A stretch of 64,000 bases of DNA from Saprospiraceae bacterium (GTDB taxonomy: Bacteria > Bacteroidota > Bacteroidia > Chitinophagales > Saprospiraceae), in NCBI GenBank assembly GCA_016714025.1, contig JADJOB010000002.1:1644001-1708000 (forward strand), read 5' to 3'. Position 1 is the stretch's first letter. Every line of letters starts with the position of its first letter. Positions 1 through 10,300 of the stretch are shown here, piece by piece. Position numbers and translations under genes: made by a program. Under the pieces are notes generated by a model. That model searched no databases and had not been told where the DNA came from. It saw nothing but the letters and a program-made list of their open reading frames with translations.

Positions 1-3000
1 GGGCCGTACGATTATAGTTCGTATGCTGTAATGGTATTTAACAAAGATGGATCCCTGGTTCCAAATAATGTGTTATACTATTCGCACATTGGAAAAACAT
101 TGGTTGCAAAACTCATCAATGTATGTAATGGAAATGCATGTTGGGCAAATGTAACCGTTGAAGATAAAGTTAAACCGACCATCGTGTGCTTAAACGATAC
201 GATTGATTGCACTTTGATGCGTTCATATTTAAAACCTTTTATAAATGATAATTGTGATCCAAATCCGGAGCAAATCGTTTTGGATGAGAAAATAGAAAAT
301 ACACCCTGTGATCCAAATTATTCTAAAATTGTTACTCGGGTTTATATCGCAAAAGATCATTCTGGAAATGTATCACTTCCTTGTACAACGAATGTATTTT
401 TACGCCGCATCAATCTGGATTCAATTGTATTTCCAGATTCATTGATTCGGGCAAATTTAAATCCACTGATCTGTTCAAGATTTGCAACAGATTCATTGGG
501 ACATCCATTGCCTTCTGTAACCGGTATTCCTACATATCGCGGTTTACCAGCCTGGCCAAATACGGACAATACGTATTGCGATTATGCAGTAAGTTATGAG
601 GATATTGATTTTATCAATGGTAAAAATTGTGTGCGTAAATTCATCCGCAACTGGAAGTTTACAATCTGGTATTGCACTACATTTGAACAACTGAATTATC
701 CGCAATTAATTGAGATTATAGATACAATCGCACCGACCATTGAGTGCCCATATAATATTACAACTACCACAAATTCTAAGACTTGTGATCGGGATGTTTG
801 GATTCCTATGCCAAAGGTGTTTGATAGTTGCGGAGAGATTTCACGCATTGATTTATCCTATGATGGGGGATTTGTAAAAGACTTCAAAGCTTCCTATGTA
901 AATCTACCTGAAGGAGAATACTTGTTGAGATTTACAGTATACGATTTATGTTACAATTCATCAACCTGTAATATGGAAGTGGCGGTTTATGATCGCACAC
1001 CACCTGTTGCTGTTTGCGACCGTCAAACGGTAGTGACCTTAGATCGGTTTGGTGAAGTTTGGGTTCCGGGAACTGTATTTGATGATGGAAGTTATGATGA
1101 TTGCCATATTAAATCAATGCAGGTACGCCGTATGAGTCCTAATTCACCTTGTGATCGGGACGGCGAAGTTTTCAGAGATTCCATAAAATTCTGTTGTTCA
1201 GATGTTGGAAATGAAGTGATGGTTATGTTTAAAGTTACTGATGAACATGGAAACGAAAATACTTGTATGGTTCTAGTAGAAGTACAAGACAAAACCATTC
1301 CACATATTTATTGTCCACACGATGTAACTATCAATTGCGACTATCATTATGATTTAAATGATCTTTCTGAATTTGGCACACCAACTGTTTCTGACAATTG
1401 CAATGTAACTTTTAGAGACAGCCTGGATGTTCAAATCAATCAATGCCGGGAAGGCTATATTGATCGCATATTTATTGCAGGGAATTCTTTTGGATATGAT
1501 GTATGTGTGCAGCGTATTACGGTAGTAAATCCTGATCCATTTAGTTCGAAGGATATTGTTTGGCCAGAGGATTTAGATACCAATACCTGTATTTCAAATG
1601 GTTTATTGCCAGAGACCTTGCCTTCAATTTATGGATTCCCACGAATTACAGAAGATTTTTGTGATTTGGTTGGTACATCCTATGAAGATCATGTATTCAG
1701 ATTTATAAACGGAAGCGATGCTTGTTATAAAATTATCCGTAAATGGAAAGTTGTAGATTGGTGTAGATACAATTCTCCAATTTTCTTACCAGGCGGCAAT
1801 CCAGCAATTTTCGTACACGAACAAATACTCAAAGTATTTAATACAGATCCTCCGAAATTTTTAACCGGATGCAAAGACACTACATTTGCGATCATTGATA
1901 CGAGCTGTTTAGGAGGTGATGCCTATTTGGTTGCTACAGGACATGATTTATGCACACCTGATAATGAATTAATCTGGGAATACCATATTGATTTAGATCA
2001 GGATGGAATTGAAGATTATTCTGACTTAGGAGTTGGTGCAAAAATTGATGCAAGTGGTTTTTACAAACTTGGAAAGCATAAAATAAAGTATGTTTTTGAG
2101 GATCGTTGTGGTAACAAAGCAGTCTGCGAGCGAAATTTCGAAATTATAAACTGCAAACCACCAATTGCTTATTGCAGAGTTGGACTTTCAACTTCTCTGG
2201 TGCCAATGGATTTAAATGGTAATGGAAGTATCGATGCAGAATTGGTTACGATTTGGGCTAAGGATTTTGATCAGGGCTCGTATCATCCATGTGGATATCC
2301 TATTACCTATTCCTTTGGACGTGATACTTCTAATAAATCAATTACTTACGATTGTGATAGTATAGGCCGTCGTGTGGTTACTTTATGTATAACAGCATCC
2401 AATGGAAAACAAGCATGTTGCAATACATTTATTGATATTCAGGATAACAATAAAATAGACTTATGCGGTTGTGTTAAATTTCCACCAAATGTTACCATTA
2501 CCGATTGCAGTCAACAGACTAATCCTGAAATAATTAACTCTAAACCTTCAATTGGTAATTGTACAGGTTGTACTCATAAATCAACAAATTACAAAGACAG
2601 TATCGCATTCAATTACCCAAATGCATGTTTTGCAGTTTATAGGAATTGGAGAGTTGATTTCGAATGTGCCGGTGAACCAAACAGAACATTTGACCGTACT
2701 CAATTGATCGTGGTCACAACAGATTTAAAAGAATCTGATATTGTTTGGCCAAAAGATTCATTTATCGTAGATAATTGTATTGGTTCTATTGATACCGCAT
2801 TGATTGGTGAAGTTCCACGCTTTTGTGTACACAACGGAAATGTGATGTTGATGTACACCGATAAAGAAATCAGACGCGAACAAGATTGTATTTTCTATGA
2901 AAGAATCTGGACCGTATTTAGTAAATGCAATCCATCACAATCATATGGTTTCCGCCAAGTATTAAAAGTGCTTGAAGGAGCGGGCATACGCTTTATTGTG

Positions 3001-6000
3001 CCTGACAATATAACCGTCACCGATTGTAAGAAGCCCTTGTTACCGGATTCTTTAAATGGATTCCCACGCACCAATTGCCCTTGCAATTTTACAGTGCATA
3101 ATTTTAAGGATTCTATTGTAAGCAATATTCCAAATACCTGTTATGTAGTTTACCGAAAATGGACTTCTACTTTTAATTGTCCACCTTTAGCAACTGGAAC
3201 ATTTACGGGAACCCAGATTATTACTGTACGGATTAATTTAGATCCAAATGATATTATATGGCCATCAGATTCTGTGTATGTAGATAATTGCCGAGGATCA
3301 GTGGATACTTCCATAATAAACAATGTCCCGAGATTAAGAAAGGATTATTGCGGTTATGTAAGCATTCGATTTACTGATCAGATTATCTTACAAAATGACA
3401 CCTGTCGTAAAATTCGCAGGACCTGGACAGTTGGAAATGAATGTAGCGCAGGTCAATTCAGACAGCAATTCAGCTTCAATCAATTATTGAAAGTTGTAAA
3501 ACCGAATGGACCGCAAGTAGATTTCCCGGATGATTTAACAGTTACAGATTGTAAAAAATCATTATTGCCAGATTCTTTAAATGGCTTTCCAAAACTAAAC
3601 TGTCCTTGTAATGTATTTACGCATACTTATCAGGATTCTGTAGTGCAAAATGTTCCAAATACCTGCTATGTTATTTATAGGAAGTGGACTTCAACCTATA
3701 ATTGTCCTCCAGAAGTAAGTGGAACCTTTAAAGGAACTCAAATTATTACCATTCGGATTAATCTTGATCCATTGGATATAAAATGGCCAAAGGATACCGT
3801 AGTTGTAACAAATTGTCCAGGATATGTTGACACATCCTTGATAAATAATGTTCCAAGATTAATGAGAGACTACTGCGGATATGTAAGTATTACATTTTCT
3901 GACCAGACCATTTCAACCAATGATACTTGTAAGATAATTCATCGGACCTGGGTGGTTGCCAATGAATGCAGTTCAGGGCAATTCCGTCAGCAATTTAGCT
4001 TTAAGCAAGTATTGAAAGTTACAAATCCAAATGGACCGAGAATTAATTTCCCGGCTGATTTAACCATCACGGATTGTAAGAAACCGTTTTTACCGGATTC
4101 ATTGAATGGATATCCAGTAGCCCTATGTACCTGTGATTCAATTAAAGCAAGTTATAAAGATGATACTATATCTACTTCAAATGTTGAAGTATGTTATATC
4201 GTAGAGCGTAATTGGAGTGTGCGTATTCAGTGCAGGCCCAACTATGATTCTACTATTTTCCACATCCAGCGGATTACCAGAGATGTTGATTTAAATCCGA
4301 ATGATATTATCTGGCCTGTGGATACAGTGACTACCTTCTCCTGCAATCCGAATTTAAATCCTGGTATTACAGGATCCCCCAGCTTGAGAAGGGATTATTG
4401 TGGATTTGTAACATTTACTTTCCGGGATTCAGTTGTTGGAAGTGGTGAATGTCGGACTGTCCTGAGAAAATGGACTGCAGTAAATTCATGCAGTCTCAGT
4501 CAGCGGCCAATGTTTACTCAACATTTAATTACAAAAAATCAGGAAGCACCATCTATAACCTGTCAACCGGATACTATAGTCAGCGCTGATCCAAATTCTT
4601 GTGGAGCTACATTCCAATTGAGGAATCCACGATTGAATAATTCTTGCAATACGGGTGTTACATTTTCAAACAATGCACCCAGTACGTTTCCGGTAGGAAT
4701 GACTTTTGTGGTCTTTACAGCAAAAGACAGTTGCAATCATACGGCAACCTGTACTGTAAAAGTTACTGTAATAGAAGACATTCCGCCTCAAATCAGTTGT
4801 CCTGCAAATGTTACAGTTGATTGTAGTGTAAATACAGATGATCTGACAAAATTTGGAGTAGCAAATGCAGGAGACAATTGTCCTGGCGTAGTAATTATAG
4901 AAACAGTTACCAGATCTCAGAATATTTGTGGTATCGGATCAATTACCAGAAAGTTTGTTGCAATTGATGCTTCAGGTAATAGAGATTCTTGCTTTCAGAC
5001 CATTGTAATTAACAATGCAGATCCATTGGAGGATCAGGACATTAATTGGCCGACTTCTCCAATTACAATAGATGAATGTGAAAGCATTGACCCGGCAAAT
5101 ACAGGATTTCCTTCATTTGATACAGCTGGAATCAGTTGTTTCAAACCATTGATAACTTATGTTGATACAAATCTCTGCAGAATTAGAAATACCTGTGACA
5201 TTGAAAGGACCTGGACAATTTTTGATAGTTGCAGTAATGCTACCTTCAATTTTGTTCAACTTATCATAAGAGATGATCCTAACTCTCCAAATATTTTGGG
5301 AGTAAGTGATACTACAGTATATGCAAATGATTCAACCTGTAATAATTTTATAATCTTAAAGGCACATGTAGATAATTGTGATTCTGCTTCGATCATCATC
5401 ACAAACGATTCTCCTTATGGCTTTAATGATTTTGAAGATGCCTCTGGATTTTATCCACCGGGTGTAACTACAGTGGTGTTTACTGCAGAGGATGCTTGTT
5501 GTAATATTTCATCGAAATCTGTACGGATTACTGTAATAGATACCGTTGCTCCAGAATTTACTTGCAGAAAAGTTGTAAAGAAAATTCGCGATAATGGTTG
5601 TGCAGATTTCAATGCCAGAGATTTTATAGCGAGAATTCATGATAATTGTACGGATTCTATATTGATTAAATCATCGTTCGATCGTAATGATTTTAATGAT
5701 ACCATTCGGACAATTTGTTGTGATTCAATTACAAATTTTGAATACACAACTGCAGTAGTAGTTTATTTTATGGACTTTGCAGGGAATATGGATTCATGCA
5801 AAACGTTCTTGCAGGCGGTGGATCAGGATACGATTTGTGGTATCACATTCTCTTCACATGTTAAGGGTTTGGTTCAAAGCAGAAAAGGTACCTATATGCC
5901 TGGAATTGATGTAATGCTTAATGATGGAATCAATGGTTTAACCCAAACCAGAACGGATGGTTTTTATGGATTTTACAATATGCCTAACGGAGGTAGTTAT

Positions 6001-7080
6001 AAAGTGGCGGCACAACATGATATTAATCCGCTGAATGGTGTTTCTACAGCAGATATCATCCATATCCAGCGCCATATACTGGGAATTGCAACGTTTACAG
6101 ATCCTTTGAAATTTATTGCGGCAGATGTAAACGCCAACAAACGCGTTACAGCGGCAGACGTTGTGGAAATCAGAAAGTTGATTTTAGGTAAAACAGATCG
6201 ATTTGCAAATAGTCCAAGTTGGAAATTTTTATTGACGGATTACCAATTTAAAGATCAGGAAGATCCATTAAATGAAAACTATCCAACCAGTTTCCAGATT
6301 GACAATATCAATAAAAACCATTACATCAATTTTACTGGTGTTAAAATTGGAGATGTAGACGATTCCAATAATCCGTTACAATTCAATGACAAGGTTGCGG
6401 TTAGGAATCAAAATACCCGATTGTTAGTTGCAAATGATTTGAATCTTCAAAAGGCTCAAGATTATGACATTGAGTTTAATTTGAATCGATTTGATGAATT
6501 GGATGGAATGCAGTTTGAAATCCAGTTGGACCCATCAAAAGCGAGTATTGTGAGTGTTTTAGAGGATGCAACAGGAACACTTTCTGAGGAAATGTACCAG
6601 TTGAATGCTCAAACCAATAGCATACGCGTATCCTATGTTAAAGGGGAGCATAGCGAAAATGATTGGGTCATTAAACTCCGAATTCGTGCAAATGCTAATT
6701 GCAAATTGAGTGATATAGTTGAAATGAATGCAAATGCATTTAACTGTGAAGTTTATTATACCAATGGGGAATCAGCACCTTTGCGGGTTGATTTTATAAA
6801 TCAGTATAGTGGACAGGAAGGAATCAGTTTGTTCCAGAATATTCCGAATCCATTTAAGCAGTCTACAATTATACCATTCCAAATATCAGAACGATCTGAT
6901 ATTGAAATTCGAATTGTGGATATAAATGGTAAGCTAATTTATGAAACAAGAGCAAACTATAATAAAGGGTATCACGAAATCGAAATTCAGAAGAATCAAT
7001 TAGATCGGAGCGGAATCTATTATTACCAGCTTAAATCAAATAAATACAATTTATTCAGACGCATGATTTTAATCGACTAA
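1..7080 (+). CDS. Giant secreted HYR-like repeat protein with dockerin-like, cohesin-like and T9SS sorting domains (5' end outside window)
   Basis: The frame is open from base 1 to the stop at 7080, and the translation before the first ATG (base 31) already matches the stalk of the downstream paralogues, so the gene is cut by the window edge; 2359 codons are present. The chain is cysteine-rich and built of immunoglobulin-like HYR-type modules. A unit of about 175 residues is repeated four times (2482-4548). Near the C-terminus come a carboxypeptidase-regulatory-like segment, a dockerin-like pair of helices (about residues 2009-2067, GVSTADI and later AADVNANK), a cohesin-like domain (about 2154-2264) and a T9SS type A tail (about 2275-2359, beginning FQNIPNPF). 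It is probably a cell-surface structural or adhesive protein exported by the T9SS. It is clearly paralogous to the next three genes, but its tail is diverged and not part of the near-identical repeat. The ligand cannot be told from sequence. Confidence 0.85.
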   Translation, partial: GPYDYSSYAVMVFNKDGSLVPNNVLYYSHIGKTLVAKLINVCNGNACWANVTVEDKVKPTIVCLNDTIDCTLMRSYLKPFINDNCDPNPEQIVLDEKIENTPCDPNYSKIVTRVYIAKDHSGNVSLPCTTNVFLRRINLDSIVFPDSLIRANLNPLICSRFATDSLGHPLPSVTGIPTYRGLPAWPNTDNTYCDYAVSYEDIDFINGKNCVRKFIRNWKFTIWYCTTFEQLNYPQLIEIIDTIAPTIECPYNITTTTNSKTCDRDVWIPMPKVFDSCGEISRIDLSYDGGFVKDFKASYVNLPEGEYLLRFTVYDLCYNSSTCNMEVAVYDRTPPVAVCDRQTVVTLDRFGEVWVPGTVFDDGSYDDCHIKSMQVRRMSPNSPCDRDGEVFRDSIKFCCSDVGNEVMVMFKVTDEHGNENTCMVLVEVQDKTIPHIYCPHDVTINCDYHYDLNDLSEFGTPTVSDNCNVTFRDSLDVQINQCREGYIDRIFIAGNSFGYDVCVQRITVVNPDPFSSKDIVWPEDLDTNTCISNGLLPETLPSIYGFPRITEDFCDLVGTSYEDHVFRFINGSDACYKIIRKWKVVDWCRYNSPIFLPGGNPAIFVHEQILKVFNTDPPKFLTGCKDTTFAIIDTSCLGGDAYLVATGHDLCTPDNELIWEYHIDLDQDGIEDYSDLGVGAKIDASGFYKLGKHKIKYVFEDRCGNKAVCERNFEIINCKPPIAYCRVGLSTSLVPMDLNGNGSIDAELVTIWAKDFDQGSYHPCGYPITYSFGRDTSNKSITYDCDSIGRRVVTLCITASNGKQACCNTFIDIQDNNKIDLCGCVKFPPNVTITDCSQQTNPEIINSKPSIGNCTGCTHKSTNYKDSIAFNYPNACFAVYRNWRVDFECAGEPNRTFDRTQLIVVTTDLKESDIVWPKDSFIVDNCIGSIDTALIGEVPRFCVHNGNVMLMYTDKEIRREQDCIFYERIWTVFSKCNPSQSYGFRQVLKVLEGAGIRFIVPDNITVTDCKKPLLPDSLNGFPRTNCPCNFTVHNFKDSIVSNIPNTCYVVYRKWTSTFNCPPLATGTFTGTQIITVRINLDPNDIIWPSDSVYVDNCRGSVDTSIINNVPRLRKDYCGYVSIRFTDQIILQNDTCRKIRRTWTVGNECSAGQFRQQFSFNQLLKVVKPNGPQVDFPDDLTVTDCKKSLLPDSLNGFPKLNCPCNVFTHTYQDSVVQNVPNTCYVIYRKWTSTYNCPPEVSGTFKGTQIITIRINLDPLDIKWPKDTVVVTNCPGYVDTSLINNVPRLMRDYCGYVSITFSDQTISTNDTCKIIHRTWVVANECSSGQFRQQFSFKQVLKVTNPNGPRINFPADLTITDCKKPFLPDSLNGYPVALCTCDSIKASYKDDTISTSNVEVCYIVERNWSVRIQCRPNYDSTIFHIQRITRDVDLNPNDIIWPVDTVTTFSCNPNLNPGITGSPSLRRDYCGFVTFTFRDSVVGSGECRTVLRKWTAVNSCSLSQRPMFTQHLITKNQEAPSITCQPDTIVSADPNSCGATFQLRNPRLNNSCNTGVTFSNNAPSTFPVGMTFVVFTAKDSCNHTATCTVKVTVIEDIPPQISCPANVTVDCSVNTDDLTKFGVANAGDNCPGVVIIETVTRSQNICGIGSITRKFVAIDASGNRDSCFQTIVINNADPLEDQDINWPTSPITIDECESIDPANTGFPSFDTAGISCFKPLITYVDTNLCRIRNTCDIERTWTIFDSCSNATFNFVQLIIRDDPNSPNILGVSDTTVYANDSTCNNFIILKAHVDNCDSASIIITNDSPYGFNDFEDASGFYPPGVTTVVFTAEDACCNISSKSVRITVIDTVAPEFTCRKVVKKIRDNGCADFNARDFIARIHDNCTDSILIKSSFDRNDFNDTIRTICCDSITNFEYTTAVVVYFMDFAGNMDSCKTFLQAVDQDTICGITFSSHVKGLVQSRKGTYMPGIDVMLNDGINGLTQTRTDGFYGFYNMPNGGSYKVAAQHDINPLNGVSTADIIHIQRHILGIATFTDPLKFIAADVNANKRVTAADVVEIRKLILGKTDRFANSPSWKFLLTDYQFKDQEDPLNENYPTSFQIDNINKNHYINFTGVKIGDVDDSNNPLQFNDKVAVRNQNTRLLVANDLNLQKAQDYDIEFNLNRFDELDGMQFEIQLDPSKASIVSVLEDATGTLSEEMYQLNAQTNSIRVSYVKGEHSENDWVIKLRIRANANCKLSDIVEMNANAFNCEVYYTNGESAPLRVDFINQYSGQEGISLFQNIPNPFKQSTIIPFQISERSDIEIRIVDINGKLIYETRANYNKGYHEIEIQKNQLDRSGIYYYQLKSNKYNLFRRMILID
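2482..4548 (+). repeat. Four tandem repeats of about 525 bp coding for 175-residue HYR-like double modules
   Basis: Units begin at about 2482, 3001, 3526 and 4051. Spacings of 519, 525 and 525 bp keep the reading frame. Each unit starts with a P-D/P-N/D-x-T-V/I-T-D-C motif, continues with a Y-R-x-W strand, then an xIxWPxD segment, and closes with a W-Cys strand before the next unit. The middle two units are most alike at protein level. DNA identity is moderate, so this array is older than the 246-bp array in the 17479 gene. Confidence 0.8.
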
Positions 7081-7119
7081 GGTCTGAAGAAATAGTGTGT
7101 AGTAATCGGTTTCGTTTTT

Positions 7120-7163
7120 CAGCTCCTGTAGGAATACAGGAGCTGTTTTTTTTTTTTTTTTTT
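7120..7163 (+). terminator. Rho-independent terminator of the first giant gene
   Basis: An 11-bp perfect stem (CAGCTCCTGTA paired with TACAGGAGCTG) with a GGAA loop is followed directly by 18 T residues. It lies 40 bases after the stop at 7080. Confidence 0.93.
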
Positions 7164-7229
7164 AAGGTTGAACTTAATTTTTTCAAAATAAAATATGTAA
7201 AAAATATATAATATGTTAATTATTTGATT

Positions 7230-7237
7230 TATGTTTG
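7230..7237 (+). promoter_or_regulatory. Bacteroidota -7 promoter element (TATGTTTG)
   Basis: It matches TAnnTTTG and lies 82 bases before the ATG at 7320. An AT-rich tract with AATATGTAAAAAATAT (7192-7207) sits upstream. The next paralogue (12823) has the same arrangement with the same leader length. No clear -33 TTG is present. Confidence 0.6.
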
Positions 7238-7284
7238 CCACAGATTTCCCAAAATCTATACTTATTAGGGCTTTTGCCGGATTT

Positions 7285-7339
7285 AGCGAAGATTTTTTTT
7301 CGTATTCAAATTCTCAAGAATGAAAATTACTACTTCGCT
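7285..7339 (+). promoter_or_regulatory. Predicted leader hairpin enclosing the start codon
   Basis: AGCGAAG at 7285-7291 is the exact reverse complement of CTTCGCT at 7333-7339, and the helix extends outward by a G-U and an A-U pair. The ATG at 7320 lies in the loop. The same pairing, longer, is present at 12790-12842 before the next paralogue. Confidence 0.45.
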
Positions 7340-10300
7340 GATTTTAACCATTGGCATTTGTGCTTTTATGTTTAATAATGTTACGGTTGCACAAGTAAAT
7401 TGTGCAAATGATGTGACACCTCCAACTGTGTTGACTTGTCCACAGGATTTTACAATGGCTATTTCAAATGGTGTTTGTGTACAATCAATTTATTGGCCAC
7501 CCCCAACGGGTTTTGATGATTGCCATTCAACTACTTATGGATTTACCAATACCACTTCATTTGCAAATTGGACTCAAGTTGTATCCGGAGCAGGAGGAAC
7601 AGCCCAGTTTAGTGATTTTACACCGGATTCTATTAGAATTCGAGGTACATTAGGTGGAACTCCTGCCAATAATTCCAATGCTGTTATGTGCTATACAGCA
7701 CCCTGTTTTGGGACCATTACCTTTAATTGGAGAGCAAGAAAGACAGGCATAAGTGCATCATTCGCTGGAGACCATGCATTTTATTCAATCAATGGAAATA
7801 CTGTTCAACTTACTCCGAATGGTCTGGGATCATTTGCAAGCGGTACCGTTACCATTAATGTTAATCAAGGCGACATACTTTGCTTTACCGTGCAATCAAA
7901 TAATTTGGGACCTCAAACGTTATTGACCATTCATAATTTTGTATATGATAATTTGTTAATTATACAAACTGCTGGTCCTAGGCCTGAGACTTCACCAGGA
8001 GCAGGTAATGGAACTCCAGTGGGTGCAGGAACCTACCCCGTTGAATATCATATCCGGGATTGTGCTGGTAATATTAGTTTATGCACATTTACATTTACAC
8101 TAACGGATGCTCCACCAACCATAACATGTCCTTCAAATGCAACGATCTTGTTAGATACGTTTGATTGCAATCGTGTGTACTGCTATAATGTAGAGGCATC
8201 TGATAATTGTATCAATACCAATCCGGTACTTCCTCCTGGATATCAATTTTTAGGAATTCATAATGGGAATACTTATTTTATTTCTCCTCCCGGATTGGCA
8301 AACCAAACCAATTGGTTAACTGCCAATACCATTGCAGCGCAACTTGGAGGTCATTTGGTTACAATTGAAGATGCAGCAGAGAATAATTTTTTAACTTCAA
8401 ACATTTCAACCCTTGTTGGATTATTTGACAACCAGTATTGGATCGGTTTAAGATATTTTCCGATACTTGGTGATTATAAATGGACAACCGGTGAGCCTTT
8501 AGGGTTTACTAATTGGGGACCGCTGCAACCTGGTATTATTGACGGAGATTATGTTTTCTTTTGGGATTTAATTGCAGGGACCTGGTATGATTTGCCAAAT
8601 GATTTTTTTAGCAGAAGACATATTATAGAATTTGAAGGTGGACTCCAAATAAAATTAATTAGTGGGATACCTTCAGGCAATCCTTTTCCACCGGGAGTTA
8701 CTACCAATGTGTATCAAGTATGTGATGCAGTCGGACAAACTGCAACTTGTAGTTTTACTGTTAATGTGATTGGCTCAACTAGTATTTCATGTAAGAATAT
8801 CAATGTATCCCTTGATGAAAATTGTCAGGCTTTAATTACACCTGAAATGTTACTCGCAGGTACTTATAATTGTTACGATGTGTTTAATGTGAGTTTAACT
8901 TATTATGGTCAACCGGTACCCAATCCTGTTGATTCACACTATTTAAATAAACACCTAGTTGCTACAGTTACGGATCCAACTACTGGAAATAGTTGTTGGA
9001 GTGATGTAGTCATTGAAGATAAATTGGCACCGACCATCATATGCAGGGCTGATACTGTGGATTGCAATTTGTTTGTTGAGAAATTCCCTCTGCAATATGA
9101 AGGCAAAGACTGTAGTCATTATACTGTAAGTACGATAGATGAGCACATTGAGCATTTATATTGTGATACTGCATTTTTAAAAGCAGTTTATAGAGATGTT
9201 GAGATTAAGGATGATCAGGGTCTGTCAAGTTATTGCACGGATACAATTTTTGTAAGAAGAATAAAAGCAGAAGATGTTGTATTGCCTTCACTTAATTTTA
9301 CTAATTTTAGTTGTACTACAAAGTATTTAAAAGATAAAGATGGACATCCAAGTCCAGTAGTTACCAGAGTGCCATACATCATTCAAAGCGATGGGACTCA
9401 GAATGAAATATGGCCATTAAATGAGTTGTTGGATTGCAATATAATGATAACTTATGAAGATCAGGATTTAGGTGAGATCAATTGTGTTTGGAAGATCATG
9501 CGTTTATGGACAGTCCGTGAATGGTGGTGCAATCAAGAAATTGTAAGACACAGTCAACAGCTGATAATAATCAAAGATGTTGAGGGTCCGGAAATCACAC
9601 ACATGCCATACGGATTTGAAGCGACAACAGGAAGACGTGATTGCGAAGCGCGGGTATTGTTACCAAGCATCGAGGCAGTGGATGCGTGCCATAATAATTT
9701 GCGAATCGATATCATCTATCCAGGAGGAGTATTGGAAAACCAAAATGGCGGTTATGTAAATTTACCTGTAGGAGAAGATACAGTATATTATAGAGTGTAT
9801 GACGGCTGTTACAATTTAACAGAAACGTATATAATCGTTCATGTAAGAGATGAAACAGAACCTGTAGCGGTATGCGATCGCAATACGGTAGTAGCATTAA
9901 ATCATAGCGGCTACAATTGGGTACCTGCAGAAGTATTTGACGATGGCAGTTTTGATGAATGCCAGTTACACCACTTTGAAGTCAGACGGATGGATGACGG
10001 AGCGTGTGGAGCGAGAGGAGCCGACGATTGGGGTCCGGAAGTAGGATTTTGTTGTGAGGATGTAGGCAAGACGATCATGGTAGGATTTAAAGCGATCGAT
10101 CACAGCGGAAATGAAGCGATCTGCATGGTAAGTGTAGACGTACAAGATAAAGACATTCCGCTAATCAGCTGTCCACCAAATATTACAGTAGATTGTCGAT
10201 TTGATATAGACCGGAATCATTTAGAAGTATTTGGAAAAGTAGTAACGGAACAAAGTTTAAGAGAGAAGATCGTAATCGATCCAAACTACTGGCATAATAT

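Noticed and set aside
31..33. ATG at base 31 as the start of the first giant gene
   Set aside because: The frame is open upstream to base 1, and the preceding residues align with paralogue sequence.
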